A stretch of 64,000 nt of DNA from Rhodococcus erythropolis NBRC 15567. GTDB lineage: Bacteria; Actinomycetota; Actinomycetes; Mycobacteriales; Mycobacteriaceae. Location: the NCBI RefSeq assembly GCF_001552595.1, contig NZ_BCRM01000018.1, forward strand, positions 104,544 through 168,543, in the 5' to 3' direction. Made by a program: the position numbers and the translations under genes. Positions 26,562 to 35,298 of this stretch are shown in pieces (the first letter of the stretch is position 1; every line of letters starts with the position of its first letter). A model generated the notes under the pieces. It was not told where the DNA came from. It did not search any database and saw only the letters and a program-made list of their open reading frames with translations.

Positions 26562-27014
26562 ATGGATCCCGTGATGACACAGATAGCGCAGGCACAAGAA
26601 TTGGCGAGCTCCGGCGATCGAGCCGGGGCTCGCTCTGCGTTCGAGAAGATGTGGGAAGAGATCAGCGCCGCCCCCGATGCGCTCCACATCGTCTCCCTCG
26701 CGCACTACATGGCCGACGTTCAAGACGATCCGGCTCAGGAGCTCTGCTGGGACCTGCGCGCCCTCGACGCAGCCGATTCGTTGACCGACGCGCGAGCCCA
26801 GGAGCACCACGCATCGCTGCAGGTCGCCGGTTTCTATCCATCACTGCACCTCAACCTGGCTGCCGACTACCGCAAACTCGGACGCGACACCGAGGCCGTC
26901 GAACATCTGACGAAGGCCGAGGCGTCGGTCGGCACACTCGCCGACGACGGTTACGGCCGGATGATCAGGGGCGCTATCGAGCGACTGCGGGCAGAATTGA
27001 TCCGTGACCACTAG
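26562..27014 (+). CDS. Tetratricopeptide-like protein of unknown function
   Basis: The 150-aa helical protein contains TPR-like units (AQELASSGDRAGARSAFEKM and NLAADYRKLGRDTEAVEHLT, each with the small-Ala/Tyr TPR spacing). It has no signal or membrane segment. It overlaps the following MerR-fusion gene by 11 bp, so the two are probably co-translated. Role unknown; protein-protein contacts are likely. Confidence 0.75.
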   Translation: MDPVMTQIAQAQELASSGDRAGARSAFEKMWEEISAAPDALHIVSLAHYMADVQDDPAQELCWDLRALDAADSLTDARAQEHHASLQVAGFYPSLHLNLAADYRKLGRDTEAVEHLTKAEASVGTLADDGYGRMIRGAIERLRAELIRDH

Positions 27015-28023
27015 TTCCGCCCTCTTGACGATCGGCGAGATGTCCAGGGCGTCGGCGCTCCCGATCAGCGCGCTGCGGTTCTATGACAAGGAAGGCGTGC
27101 TTGTCCCGCATTCCGTCGATCCGCACACCGGTTACCGCTGGTACACCGACGACCAACTCCGCGACGCACGCGTGATCGCCGGTATGCGACGCGTCGGTGT
27201 TCCGATCCGCGACATGATGGCCGTCCTGACCGGGCCGGAACCCCATTCGTGCCTGGACGCCCATCTGCGCAACCTCGAGGACGGTCTCGCCGACGCCCGG
27301 GCCGAACTGGGGCGAATTCACCGGCTGATCGATTCGCTACCTGCCTCCGGCGTCGTGGACATCGACTCGTGGGATCTACGACGCGCACTCGACGCCGTGC
27401 TGTTCGCCGTGAACGAGGAATCGGAGTTCCCGATACTTCGCGGCGTCCACCTCGACATTCACGACGGCGTCGCTGCGTTTGTCACCACTGATCAATTCCG
27501 GCTCGCGGTCGCCGAGGTGAAAGTTCACTCCGCTCTGACGGTGTCCGCTGTCGTTCCCGTCACCTTCGCGCGATTGTTGCGCGACGTCGCCGGCGTCGTG
27601 ACGTTGACTTTCTCCGCGCGCACGGTGACTGCGTCGTATCCCGGAGGTGAGGTGTCCAGCCCGTTGATCGAGGACGGCGAGTTCCCCGATCACCGAATCC
27701 TGCGCGAGCACAACGACGCCGTCGAACTGAGCGGCAACCAACTTGCCGCCCTGCTCAACGGCACCGAGGACAGCGCCGTCGTCAGCGTCGGCGAAGACGG
27801 TGGTGCACGGGTGAATCCGGGCGGAATGGATCCCCGTGAACAGTTCCGAGTACTGGTCGACCGACAGCGACTGCGCGACGCCGCCGCAGCCCAACCGGGG
27901 CGGCAACTGGTGATCCGAGTAAGCGGTGCGGCGCTGCCGCTGGCGATACGCACCGGCGACTGTGTCGGGTACTACTCGTACTTGATGCCACTACAGCCTG
28001 TAGGAGAGAAGGCGTTCACGTAA
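27004..28023 (+). CDS. MerR-type regulator fused to a DNA-polymerase-III-beta-clamp-like domain
   Basis: Residues 5-75 are a MerR winged helix (LLTIGEMSRASALPISALRF and DPHTGYRWYTDDQL) followed by a coiled-coil dimer helix (about 88-112). From about 125 to 339 the chain resembles DnaN clamp domains: VLFAVNEESEFPILRGVHLD, TTDQFRLAVAEV (compare ATDRYRLA of DnaN), FARLLRDVAG and NQLAALLNGTE. A ligand- or partner-binding role for the clamp-like half is inferred, because full clamps have three domains and this has about two. Start GTG; operon with the TPR-like gene. Confidence 0.8.
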   Translation: MTTSSALLTIGEMSRASALPISALRFYDKEGVLVPHSVDPHTGYRWYTDDQLRDARVIAGMRRVGVPIRDMMAVLTGPEPHSCLDAHLRNLEDGLADARAELGRIHRLIDSLPASGVVDIDSWDLRRALDAVLFAVNEESEFPILRGVHLDIHDGVAAFVTTDQFRLAVAEVKVHSALTVSAVVPVTFARLLRDVAGVVTLTFSARTVTASYPGGEVSSPLIEDGEFPDHRILREHNDAVELSGNQLAALLNGTEDSAVVSVGEDGGARVNPGGMDPREQFRVLVDRQRLRDAAAAQPGRQLVIRVSGAALPLAIRTGDCVGYYSYLMPLQPVGEKAFT

Positions 28024-28095
28024 TCTATGGATGCTCTACCACCCCGTACTGTCAGTGCGACCAGCAGAAGACCTACCGAGTAGTTAGAGGAGCCT

Positions 28096-28809
28096 GTGGC
28101 ACGCCGACCCACACCCCCCGGAACCCCGCAACCCACCGGGATCGGACATATCGTCGATCTGGTTCGCCATGCGATTCCGCCACTTCATCCCGCCGGCCTG
28201 CCGTTCGTGCTGGCCCCGCTGGGAGTTGCAGCTCTGGGCCGCAACCGTAAGTGGGTGCGCCGAGCCGGTCTGACCACCGCCGCCGCATGCGCCACGTTCT
28301 TCCGTCACCCGCACCGGGTGCCGCCGAACCGCATCGGCGTCGTCGTCGCGCCCGCCGACGGCGAGGTGGCGTTGGTCGACAACGCCGTTCCGCCCGCCGA
28401 GCTCAATCTCGGAAGCGAGCCGCGCCCGCGCGTCAGCATCTTCCTGTCTGTTCTCGACGTGCATGTCCAGCGCAGCCCTGTCGGTGGAACGGTCAAAGAG
28501 GTCGTTCACCAGGCAGGCAAGTTCCTCTCCGCAGATCTCGCCGACGCCAGCGAGGTCAACGAGCGCAACAGCATGCTGATCGAAACCGCCGATGGTCACG
28601 ACGTTGCGGTTGTCCAGATCGCGGGACTGCTCGCGCGCCGCATCGTCTGCTACGCCGGTGTCGGTGACGTCCTGCCGATCGGCGACACGTACGGACTGAT
28701 CCGTTTCGGCTCACGCGTCGACACCTATTTCCCCGCCGGAACCACACTCCTGGTCGAGCCGGGACAACGCACGATCGGTGCTGAAACAGTTATCGCGCAA
28801 CTGCCGTGA
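28096..28809 (+). CDS. psd: Phosphatidylserine decarboxylase proenzyme
   Basis: The 237-aa protein has the Psd catalytic pattern: [31 protein letters not shown] and the self-cleavage site FGSRVD near residue 207, where Ser becomes the pyruvoyl group. It decarboxylates phosphatidylserine to phosphatidylethanolamine at the membrane. The start is GTG with AGGAG upstream. The next gene, pssA, starts 4 nt before its stop, so the two steps of PE synthesis are translationally coupled. Confidence 0.95.
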   Translation: MARRPTPPGTPQPTGIGHIVDLVRHAIPPLHPAGLPFVLAPLGVAALGRNRKWVRRAGLTTAAACATFFRHPHRVPPNRIGVVVAPADGEVALVDNAVPPAELNLGSEPRPRVSIFLSVLDVHVQRSPVGGTVKEVVHQAGKFLSADLADASEVNERNSMLIETADGHDVAVVQIAGLLARRIVCYAGVGDVLPIGDTYGLIRFGSRVDTYFPAGTTLLVEPGQRTIGAETVIAQLP

Positions 28810-29699
28810 AGACGCCGAAGATGAAGTCAGCCGTGAAGAAGCCGGGAGCAGCCCAACCCGGCGCGAAGATGCCCAAACGCACCCAGGCGGTGCGGTTGCT
28901 GCCGTCCGTCATCACCATCCTGGCGCTGTGCGCCGGGCTGTCCGCCGTCAAATTCGCTCTCGACGGACAACCCGGTACCTCGCTCGCGATGATCGGCGCA
29001 GCTGCCGTCCTCGATTCACTCGACGGCCGCATCGCGCGACTGCTCGACGCCACCAGCAAGATCGGCGCCGAACTCGACTCACTGGCCGACTCCATCTCCT
29101 TCGGCGTCGCCCCGGCCCTGGTCCTGTACGTGACCTTGCTGGACGGCACCAGCATCGGCTGGATCATCGCGTTGATCTACGCGGTCAGCATCGTGTTGCG
29201 ACTCGCACGTTTCAACACTCTGCTCGACGACGACGACGTCCCCGCGTATGCACGTGAGTACTTCGTCGGCGTTCCGGCTCCGGCCGGCGCACTCATCGCC
29301 CTCACTCCCCTGGCCGCGACGGCTCAGTGGGGTGACGGCTGGTGGTCTTCGCACTTCGTCGTCATCGTGTGGACGCTCTTCTCGGCTGCACTGATCGTCA
29401 GCCGCATCCCGACGCTGGCGATGAAGTCGGTATCCGTGCCGCCGCACATGGCGGCCGGCCTGCTCGTACTGGTGACGTTGGCTGCGGCCGCACTCATCAC
29501 CTACCCGTACATCCTGCTGATCGTTCTCATCACGATCTACCTGGTGCACATCCCGTTTGCCGTGCATTCGAAGCGGTGGGTGGCAGCACGTCCCGAAACC
29601 TGGGACATCAAGCCTTCCGAACGCCGCGCGATCCGACGCCAACCCAACGTCGGTGGCCGCCGCTCGGCCGCTCGTCTCGGATTGCGGCGACCCCGCTAG
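28806..29699 (+). CDS. pssA: CDP-diacylglycerol-serine O-phosphatidyltransferase
   Basis: The 297-aa membrane protein contains the CDP-alcohol phosphotransferase signature [23 protein letters not shown] (DG, AR, G, D, D spaced as required) after the first membrane helix, with about six further membrane segments and basic tails. It makes phosphatidylserine from CDP-diacylglycerol and serine. GTG start overlaps psd by 4 nt. Together with psd it supplies phosphatidylethanolamine. Confidence 0.95.
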   Translation: MKTPKMKSAVKKPGAAQPGAKMPKRTQAVRLLPSVITILALCAGLSAVKFALDGQPGTSLAMIGAAAVLDSLDGRIARLLDATSKIGAELDSLADSISFGVAPALVLYVTLLDGTSIGWIIALIYAVSIVLRLARFNTLLDDDDVPAYAREYFVGVPAPAGALIALTPLAATAQWGDGWWSSHFVVIVWTLFSAALIVSRIPTLAMKSVSVPPHMAAGLLVLVTLAAAALITYPYILLIVLITIYLVHIPFAVHSKRWVAARPETWDIKPSERRAIRRQPNVGGRRSAARLGLRRPR

Positions 29700-29720
29700 T
29701 CCACGACGTACTCTCGAGAG

Positions 29721-31898
29721 GTGACTTCGCCGGAACTCGCCCTCACCGTTCGACTCAACACCTCTGCCGCCGACCTACGCCGCGGGGTAGTGCGCTTGCA
29801 CCCCGAAGCGTTGGCGGCGTTGGGCATCCGCGAATGGGATGCCATCGCACTCATGGGAGCCCGCGGCACCGCGACCGTCGCGGGCCGTGCGCCCACCGGA
29901 ACCCCGGCAGGCACGATCCTTCTCGACGACGTCACCATGTCGAACGTCGGCCTGACCGAGAACTCTTCCGTCGTGGTCGGTCCGGTGACGGTGTACGGAG
30001 CGCGATCCGTCTCCGTTACCGGCTCGTCCATGGCGACAAATTCGATCAGCTCGACGGTTCTGCGACAAGCCCTTCTGGGCAAGGTCGTCAGCGTCGGCGA
30101 CACGGTCTCGCTCCTCCCCCGCGATCTCGGTCCGGGTACGAGCACTTCCGAAGCCACCCAAGCGCTTTCCCGCACCTTCGGCGTCGCGTGGACATCCGAA
30201 CTGCTCACCGTCACGGCCGTCGAGCCTGCCGGTGGTCCGGTCAGCGTCCAGCCGAATTCGGCGGTCAACTGGGGTTCCGGCTCGGCGGGCACACTGACAC
30301 CGAGTGCGCTTGTTTCCAGTCCGGCCGCCGTCGCGATCGAGCCTGCACCGTCGGTTCCGCTGGATCACCTCGTCGGCGCGCAAGCGCAGGCAGCCAAGCT
30401 GACCGAGTGGCTCGGCCTGGCACTCGACGAACCAGAACTGCTCCGTACGCTCGGCGCCTCCCCGCACCTCGGCGTCCTCATCACGGGCCCCGCCGGCGTG
30501 GGCAAAGCCACGTTGGCCCGCTCGGTCCTGTCCTCGCGCAAACTGGTCGAACTCGACGGCCCGGGAGTCGGTGCCACCGAGGCGAATACCCGCCTGCAGC
30601 GAATCGTCGACGCCGTTGCTGCCGTGCGCGGCGGTGGTGTACTGCTGATCAGTGACATCGACGCTCTGCTTCCGGCCACCGCGGAACCGGTGTCCGCACT
30701 GATCCTCGAACAACTGCGCAGCGCCGTCGCAACCCCGGGCGTGGCATTCGTCGCGACCTCCGCCCATCCGGAGACCGTCGACGCGCGCCTTCGCGGCCAG
30801 GATCTCTGCGATCGAGAACTCGCACTTACCCTGCCGGACGGCGCAACTCGCAAGGCGTTGCTCGAACTCCTGCTCCGCCGCGTGCCCACCGGAACCCTCG
30901 AACTCGACGCCATCGCCTCGCGCGCACCCGGATTCGTGGTCGCCGACCTCGCGGCACTCTGCCGTGAAGCTGCCTTGCGAGCGGCGACGCGGGCGTCCAA
31001 ATCCGGTGATTCTCCGGAGATCACGCAGGAAGATCTTGTCGGGGCCCTCGAAGTGATTCGGCCACTGTCTCGTTCGAGTACCGAAGAACTGTCGATCGGC
31101 AGCGTCACCCTCGACGACGTCGGCGATATGGTCGAAACCAAACAGGCCCTCACCGAAGCGGTGTTGTGGCCGCTGCAGCACCCCGACTCCTTCGCACGCC
31201 TCGGTGTCGACCCACCCCGCGGCGTGCTCCTCTACGGCCCTCCCGGCTGCGGTAAGACGTATCTCGTTCGTGCCCTTGCCAGCTCAGGTCACCTCAGCGT
31301 CCACGCCGTCAAAGGGGCAGAGCTGATGGACAAGTGGGTCGGCGCCTCCGAAAAGGCCGTGCGCGAGTTGTTCCAGCGCGCACGCGATTCGGCGCCCTCG
31401 CTGATCTTCCTCGACGAGATCGACGCCCTTGCACCGCGTCGTGGTCAAAGCTCCGACTCCGGAGTGTCGGATCGCGTCGTAGCCGCGTTGTTGACCGAAC
31501 TCGACGGCGTCGAACCGCTACGCGACGTCGTGGTGTTGGGCGCCACAAATCGACCGGATCTGATCGACCCGGCTCTCCTGCGCCCCGGCAGACTCGAACG
31601 TCTCGTATTCGTACCGCCGCCGGATGCGGAGGCTCGCAAAGCGATTCTGCGTGCTTCCGGCAAGTCGGTACCGCTCGCCGAAGATGTCGATTTGGACATT
31701 CTGGCCGTCGATCTCGAGGGATACTCGGCAGCAGACTGCTCGGCTCTCCTGCGTGAGGCTGCACTCGCCGCCATGCGTCGGAGCATGGACGCGGCCGACG
31801 TGACGGCCGCGGACGTGGCAACCGCCCGTGAGAAGGTACGTCCCTCACTCGATCCCGAGCAGGTGGCACACCTACAGGCGTACGCGGACAACCGATAA
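29721..31898 (+). CDS. CDC48/VAT-like AAA ATPase with a degenerate first ATPase module
   Basis: The 725-aa protein has an N-domain (about 1-210) with double-psi-barrel-like start and two AAA modules. D2 is canonical: GPPGCGKTY (506-514), IFLDEIDALAPRRG, and the arginine-finger loop DPALLRPGRLERLVF. D1 is degenerate: GPAGVGKAT (256-264) replaces GPPGTGKT and the Walker B is LLISDIDALLP, lacking the catalytic Glu. D1 probably binds but does not hydrolyse ATP. A protein-unfolding role is likely, as for Rv0435c-like proteins next to pssA/psd in mycobacteria. Confidence 0.9.
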   Translation: MTSPELALTVRLNTSAADLRRGVVRLHPEALAALGIREWDAIALMGARGTATVAGRAPTGTPAGTILLDDVTMSNVGLTENSSVVVGPVTVYGARSVSVTGSSMATNSISSTVLRQALLGKVVSVGDTVSLLPRDLGPGTSTSEATQALSRTFGVAWTSELLTVTAVEPAGGPVSVQPNSAVNWGSGSAGTLTPSALVSSPAAVAIEPAPSVPLDHLVGAQAQAAKLTEWLGLALDEPELLRTLGASPHLGVLITGPAGVGKATLARSVLSSRKLVELDGPGVGATEANTRLQRIVDAVAAVRGGGVLLISDIDALLPATAEPVSALILEQLRSAVATPGVAFVATSAHPETVDARLRGQDLCDRELALTLPDGATRKALLELLLRRVPTGTLELDAIASRAPGFVVADLAALCREAALRAATRASKSGDSPEITQEDLVGALEVIRPLSRSSTEELSIGSVTLDDVGDMVETKQALTEAVLWPLQHPDSFARLGVDPPRGVLLYGPPGCGKTYLVRALASSGHLSVHAVKGAELMDKWVGASEKAVRELFQRARDSAPSLIFLDEIDALAPRRGQSSDSGVSDRVVAALLTELDGVEPLRDVVVLGATNRPDLIDPALLRPGRLERLVFVPPPDAEARKAILRASGKSVPLAEDVDLDILAVDLEGYSAADCSALLREAALAAMRRSMDAADVTAADVATAREKVRPSLDPEQVAHLQAYADNR

Positions 31899-31907
31899 GG
31901 ACTGACC

Positions 31908-33530
31908 ATGGCTGCTGATCTGGTTCTGTACGGCGACATCGTGACCATGCACGAGGAATCACCACGCGCCCAGGCGCTCGCCGTGACGGGCGGCCGGATC
32001 ACGGCCGTCGGCGCGCGCACGGACGTCGAGAAACTGGTGGGGCCGGATACCCGCGTCGTCGACGTCGGAGGTGCCGCTGTTCTGCCGGGGTTCATCGAGC
32101 CGCACGGTCACCCCCTGGAAGAAGCCATCGTGCTCGGGCCTGACGTCGTCGACATCCGGCCTGTCACGATCGCCGAGGCGGATGCCGTAGTTGCTGCCGT
32201 CGTCGACACGGTTCGTTCGCGAGGCGCTGCCGGCGCTTCTTTGAACGGTTGGGACCCGTTGCTGCAGAAGGGCCTACCCGATCCGACCATCGACTGGCTG
32301 GACTCCGTAGCGCCGGAGTACCCCCTCGTGATCATGCACAACTCGGGACACGTCGCGTATTTCAACACGGCGGCAGCAGTGCAGGCCGGCATCACCCGCG
32401 ATACCCCCGATCCGATCGGCGGATCGTACGGCCACGACGCGACGGGCGCACTCGACGGAGCCGCGTACGAAATGCCTGCGGTGTTCGCAGTCGCGGGCCA
32501 CGCAGTCACCATCGGTGACGACTTCCCCGCACTGGTGGCGGCCGAATGCGCCCGGCTGAACGCCGCGGGTATCACCACCATCGCCGAATTGTCGTTCGAC
32601 CCCAAGATGCGACCGGCCCTTGCAGCGATAGCCGACGCCGGACTGCTCACCACACGCTTGCGGCTCTACGAAATGTCCAACGACGCGCGCACTACCGAGG
32701 CGTCACCGGGCGACGGAAACGACCTGGTGCGCCAGATCGGCATCAAGGTCTGGTCCGACGGTTCACCGTGGGTCGGTAACATCGCCACCAGCTTCCCGTA
32801 TCTCGATACTGAAGCCACCCGCGCGCTCGGGATCGCCTGCACACACGGGCATGCCAACTACACCGGCGAACAGATCCACGACATCAGTTCCGCCTACTTC
32901 GCCAAAGGGTGGCAGATGGCGTGCCACGCCCACGGTGACGACGCGATCACCATGGTTCTCGACGCGTGGGAACGACTTCTGAAGGAGCACCCCCGGCCCG
33001 ATCACCGGTTGCGTCTCGAACACGTCGGCGCGATGCGTCCGGATCAGTTCGCCCGCGCAGCGGAACTGGGCGTCACGGTCAGCATCTTCATCGACCACTT
33101 GCACTACTGGGGTGACGTTCTGGTGGATGACCTGTTCGGCCCCGAATACGGATCCGTCTGGGCCGCAGCAGGATCTGCACTCGCGGCTGGGCAACGGTTC
33201 ACCTTCCACAACGACGGTCCCGTCACCCCCGCCAATCCGCTACGGAATATGCAGGACGCCGTCACCAGGCTTTCGCCCAGCGGCCGCGTCGTGGCACCCC
33301 AGGAACGGATCCCCGTGGACGCCGCTGTTCGCGCCCATACGGTCAACGCCGCGTGGCAGCTGTTCAGCGAAGATCACATCGGGTCCATCTTTCCCGGCGC
33401 CTACGCGGATCTTGTTGTGCTGTCGGCAAATCCCCTCGACGTCGAGCCGACCAGGCTGGCCGACATCACGGTGCTCGCCACCATCCTGGAGGGTCGGGCG
33501 GTGTACGGAGACCTGAGCGCGATCGGCTGA
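31908..33530 (+). CDS. Amidohydrolase family 3 (YtcJ-like) metal-dependent hydrolase
   Basis: The 540-aa protein has the amidohydrolase pattern: VLPGFIEPHGHPLEEAIV (metal ligands HxH in PHGH), HGHANYTGEQIHD and MACHAHGDDAITMVLD in the barrel, RLRLEHVGAMRP, and the C-terminal IFPGAYADLVVLSANPLDV beta-sandwich. It is cytosolic. Family 3 members hydrolyse exocyclic amides or act on unknown amides. RBS AAGGA precedes ATG 31908, 10 bp after the AAA gene, so it may be in the same operon. Confidence 0.88.
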   Translation: MAADLVLYGDIVTMHEESPRAQALAVTGGRITAVGARTDVEKLVGPDTRVVDVGGAAVLPGFIEPHGHPLEEAIVLGPDVVDIRPVTIAEADAVVAAVVDTVRSRGAAGASLNGWDPLLQKGLPDPTIDWLDSVAPEYPLVIMHNSGHVAYFNTAAAVQAGITRDTPDPIGGSYGHDATGALDGAAYEMPAVFAVAGHAVTIGDDFPALVAAECARLNAAGITTIAELSFDPKMRPALAAIADAGLLTTRLRLYEMSNDARTTEASPGDGNDLVRQIGIKVWSDGSPWVGNIATSFPYLDTEATRALGIACTHGHANYTGEQIHDISSAYFAKGWQMACHAHGDDAITMVLDAWERLLKEHPRPDHRLRLEHVGAMRPDQFARAAELGVTVSIFIDHLHYWGDVLVDDLFGPEYGSVWAAAGSALAAGQRFTFHNDGPVTPANPLRNMQDAVTRLSPSGRVVAPQERIPVDAAVRAHTVNAAWQLFSEDHIGSIFPGAYADLVVLSANPLDVEPTRLADITVLATILEGRAVYGDLSAIG

Positions 33531-33620
33531 TCGGTCGCCGAACGCCGTGGACAAAGGCCGATAACCTTCTCTGCTCGAGTTCCAAGGATTGTTGCGAAAA
33601 CGGAGACGGCGCAAGTGGTC

Positions 33621-33857
33621 TCAGGGTTCAGTGCGGATGTCGTCAATGACCTGGGCAATCGCATGTTTCGCCCAAGCCGTGATCTGCTCGTTCGTGTCGC
33701 GGTAGTACGGCAAGGCAACCAATGCAATCGACAGAGCCCATGCGCGGCCACGCGTCCAAGTGCCCTCGTCCACGTCAACACGAAGCCGGAATGTACGCCG
33801 AGTGCTCGGCGTCAGCAGAGTCCATGCAATGAGGCAGTCGAGATTGCCTGCCGCAAA
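33621..33857 (-). pseudogene. C-terminal remnant of an aminoglycoside-phosphotransferase-family gene
   Basis: The last about 75 codons encode AWTLLTPSTRRTFRLRVDVD then EGTWTRGRAWALSIALVALP and YYRDTNEQITAW, the typical C-terminus of the APH family (WTLL...FR...W.RGRGWALS...LPYYRDTN). Above about 33857 the frame loses all resemblance and runs antisense into the HNH gene. No kinase N-lobe or catalytic HGD is present nearby, so the gene was truncated. The truncation point lies next to a DUF222/13E12-type gene. This is inactive. Confidence 0.75.
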
Positions 33858-33942
33858 TCGAATGAAGATCCGAAAAGTCCCAAAAATCGGAATTGTCGAA
33901 AATGATTGCATAGGAAGCGTTTTCGGGATCCAAGTCTTGTGT

Positions 33943-33958
33943 TCGAAACTTTGTTCGA
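33943..33958 (+). promoter_or_regulatory. SOS (LexA) box upstream of the HNH gene
   Basis: TCGAAA-CTTT-GTTCGA differs from the actinobacterial LexA consensus TCGAAC-N4-GTTCGA at one base. It ends 13 bp before ATG 33972. In mycobacteria several 13E12-family genes carry such boxes (established knowledge). Confidence 0.82.
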
Positions 33959-33971
33959 TTAGACTTTGAGC

Positions 33972-35210
33972 ATGGACAGTCGGGAAGCGTGGCAGCTGGA
34001 TGACGAGGGCCTCAAGAGTGAGGTTCTGGACCTGGTGCGCGCCCGACACGAGTTGCAGTCGCGGATGGTGTTGCTGATCGTCGAAATGTTTTCCCGTGAC
34101 ATTCTCGGCGGGAAGGGTTTTCGGGCGATCGCGCAGTGGTTGCATGGTTCGACGAATCTGGAGATCGGTGAGTGCAGTCTGCTGGTCGGTTTGGCGCGGT
34201 TGTTGATGCTCGAACCCGTTGTGGGCGATGCGTTTCATCGCGGTGATGTCGATGCGTTGAAGGCGCGTCAGGTGGCGTCGTTTTGTCAGCATCCACCGAA
34301 GAACATGACGCCGGCGGATGTGGACAAGGCCCGTGGGATTCTGCTCGGGTTGGCGTCGAAGAACATCGCGGATTGTGATGCGGTACGGGCAGCGATTCGG
34401 CGGATCGAGAAGCAGTACGGAAAACGCGAGGACGGCGTCCCGGTCGGCGAGGATTCCGAACGTAACGAGTTCTACGCCTCGAAAGGCCTGTACGGCAGAG
34501 TAACTGTGAAGGGCGACTTGGATGCGATCAACGGGGCCCGTCTGATCACGCTGCTGTCGAGCCTGTCCGCTCCGACACCGGAGAAGGACGGCGTGAAGGA
34601 CACGCGTACTCCGGCATTACGGCGTGCGGACGGGTTTTGCGAGTTGTTGCGCCGGTACGAGCGGGCGGGGTTGGGCCCGGTCGAAGGCGGGGTGAAACCA
34701 CACATCACGGTCACTGCCAGTGCGAAAGACATGACCGATCTGCAAGCCTTGAAAGACCTCCTGCCGTCCACGGAGGAACTCGGGTTCGCGTGGACGGATT
34801 GGGTGGGCCCGATCAGTATCGACACTGCCCGGATGTTGGCCTGCGACTGCACTGTCACCCGAATCTTGTTGGATGAGAATGGTGTTCCGCTCGACTGCGG
34901 TAAGGAAGTGCGAACAGCGACCGTTCCGCAGCGACGGGCGTTGGCGGTTCGTGATGGTGGGTGTGCATTTCCGGGGTGTGGGACTCCGTCGGGGTGGTGC
35001 GATGCTCATCATATTGTTCACTGGAACGATGGTGGCCCAACGGATCTCGACAACCTGGTTCTGTTGTGCGGTCATCATCATCGGACGATGCATCACACGG
35101 AGTGGCGGGTGGAGATCGGCCCGGATCGGAAGACGGTGTTCTATCCGCCGATGTCGGTTGATCCGTATCAGCAGCCGATCGGCGGGAACAGCCCACCAAC
35201 AGCAGCCTGA
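33972..35210 (+). CDS. DUF222/13E12-repeat HNH endonuclease-like protein
   Basis: The 412-aa protein has a DUF222 domain over most of its length (ISIDTARMLACDCTVTRILL near the end of it) and a C-terminal HNH motif: CAFPGCGTPSGWCDAHHIVH with NDGGPTDLDNLVLLCGHHH. ATG 33972 is taken over TTG 33966. It is preceded by an SOS box, so LexA control and DNA-damage induction are expected. 13E12 genes behave as dispersed, repeated, often mobile-looking elements in mycolata genomes. The codon use (many TTG/GTT/TCG codons) is less GC-biased than that of neighbours. Confidence 0.9.
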   Translation: MDSREAWQLDDEGLKSEVLDLVRARHELQSRMVLLIVEMFSRDILGGKGFRAIAQWLHGSTNLEIGECSLLVGLARLLMLEPVVGDAFHRGDVDALKARQVASFCQHPPKNMTPADVDKARGILLGLASKNIADCDAVRAAIRRIEKQYGKREDGVPVGEDSERNEFYASKGLYGRVTVKGDLDAINGARLITLLSSLSAPTPEKDGVKDTRTPALRRADGFCELLRRYERAGLGPVEGGVKPHITVTASAKDMTDLQALKDLLPSTEELGFAWTDWVGPISIDTARMLACDCTVTRILLDENGVPLDCGKEVRTATVPQRRALAVRDGGCAFPGCGTPSGWCDAHHIVHWNDGGPTDLDNLVLLCGHHHRTMHHTEWRVEIGPDRKTVFYPPMSVDPYQQPIGGNSPPTAA

Positions 35211-35232
35211 AGTGAAATAACTCGAGACGCGA

Positions 35233-35260
35233 GCACCGGGGCACGATCATGCCCCGGTGC
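35233..35260. terminator. Bidirectional hairpin between HNH and DUF2804 genes
   Basis: GCACCGGGGCA, 6 nt, TGCCCCGGTGC form a perfect 11-bp stem between two convergent genes. No clear U-tract on either side. Confidence 0.65.
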
Positions 35261-35298
35261 CCATGCTGCGTTCCGTCATCTTCGCGGAGATGTACGGC

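Noticed and set aside
29775..31181. 468-aa open frame on the minus strand
   Set aside because: Antisense to the AAA ATPase; Arg/Gly/Asp-rich without any domain.
33858..34292. N-terminal part of the 223-aa minus-strand frame joined to the APH tail
   Set aside because: Upstream of the APH-like part it is antisense to the HNH gene and shows no kinase features, so only the C-terminal remnant is annotated.
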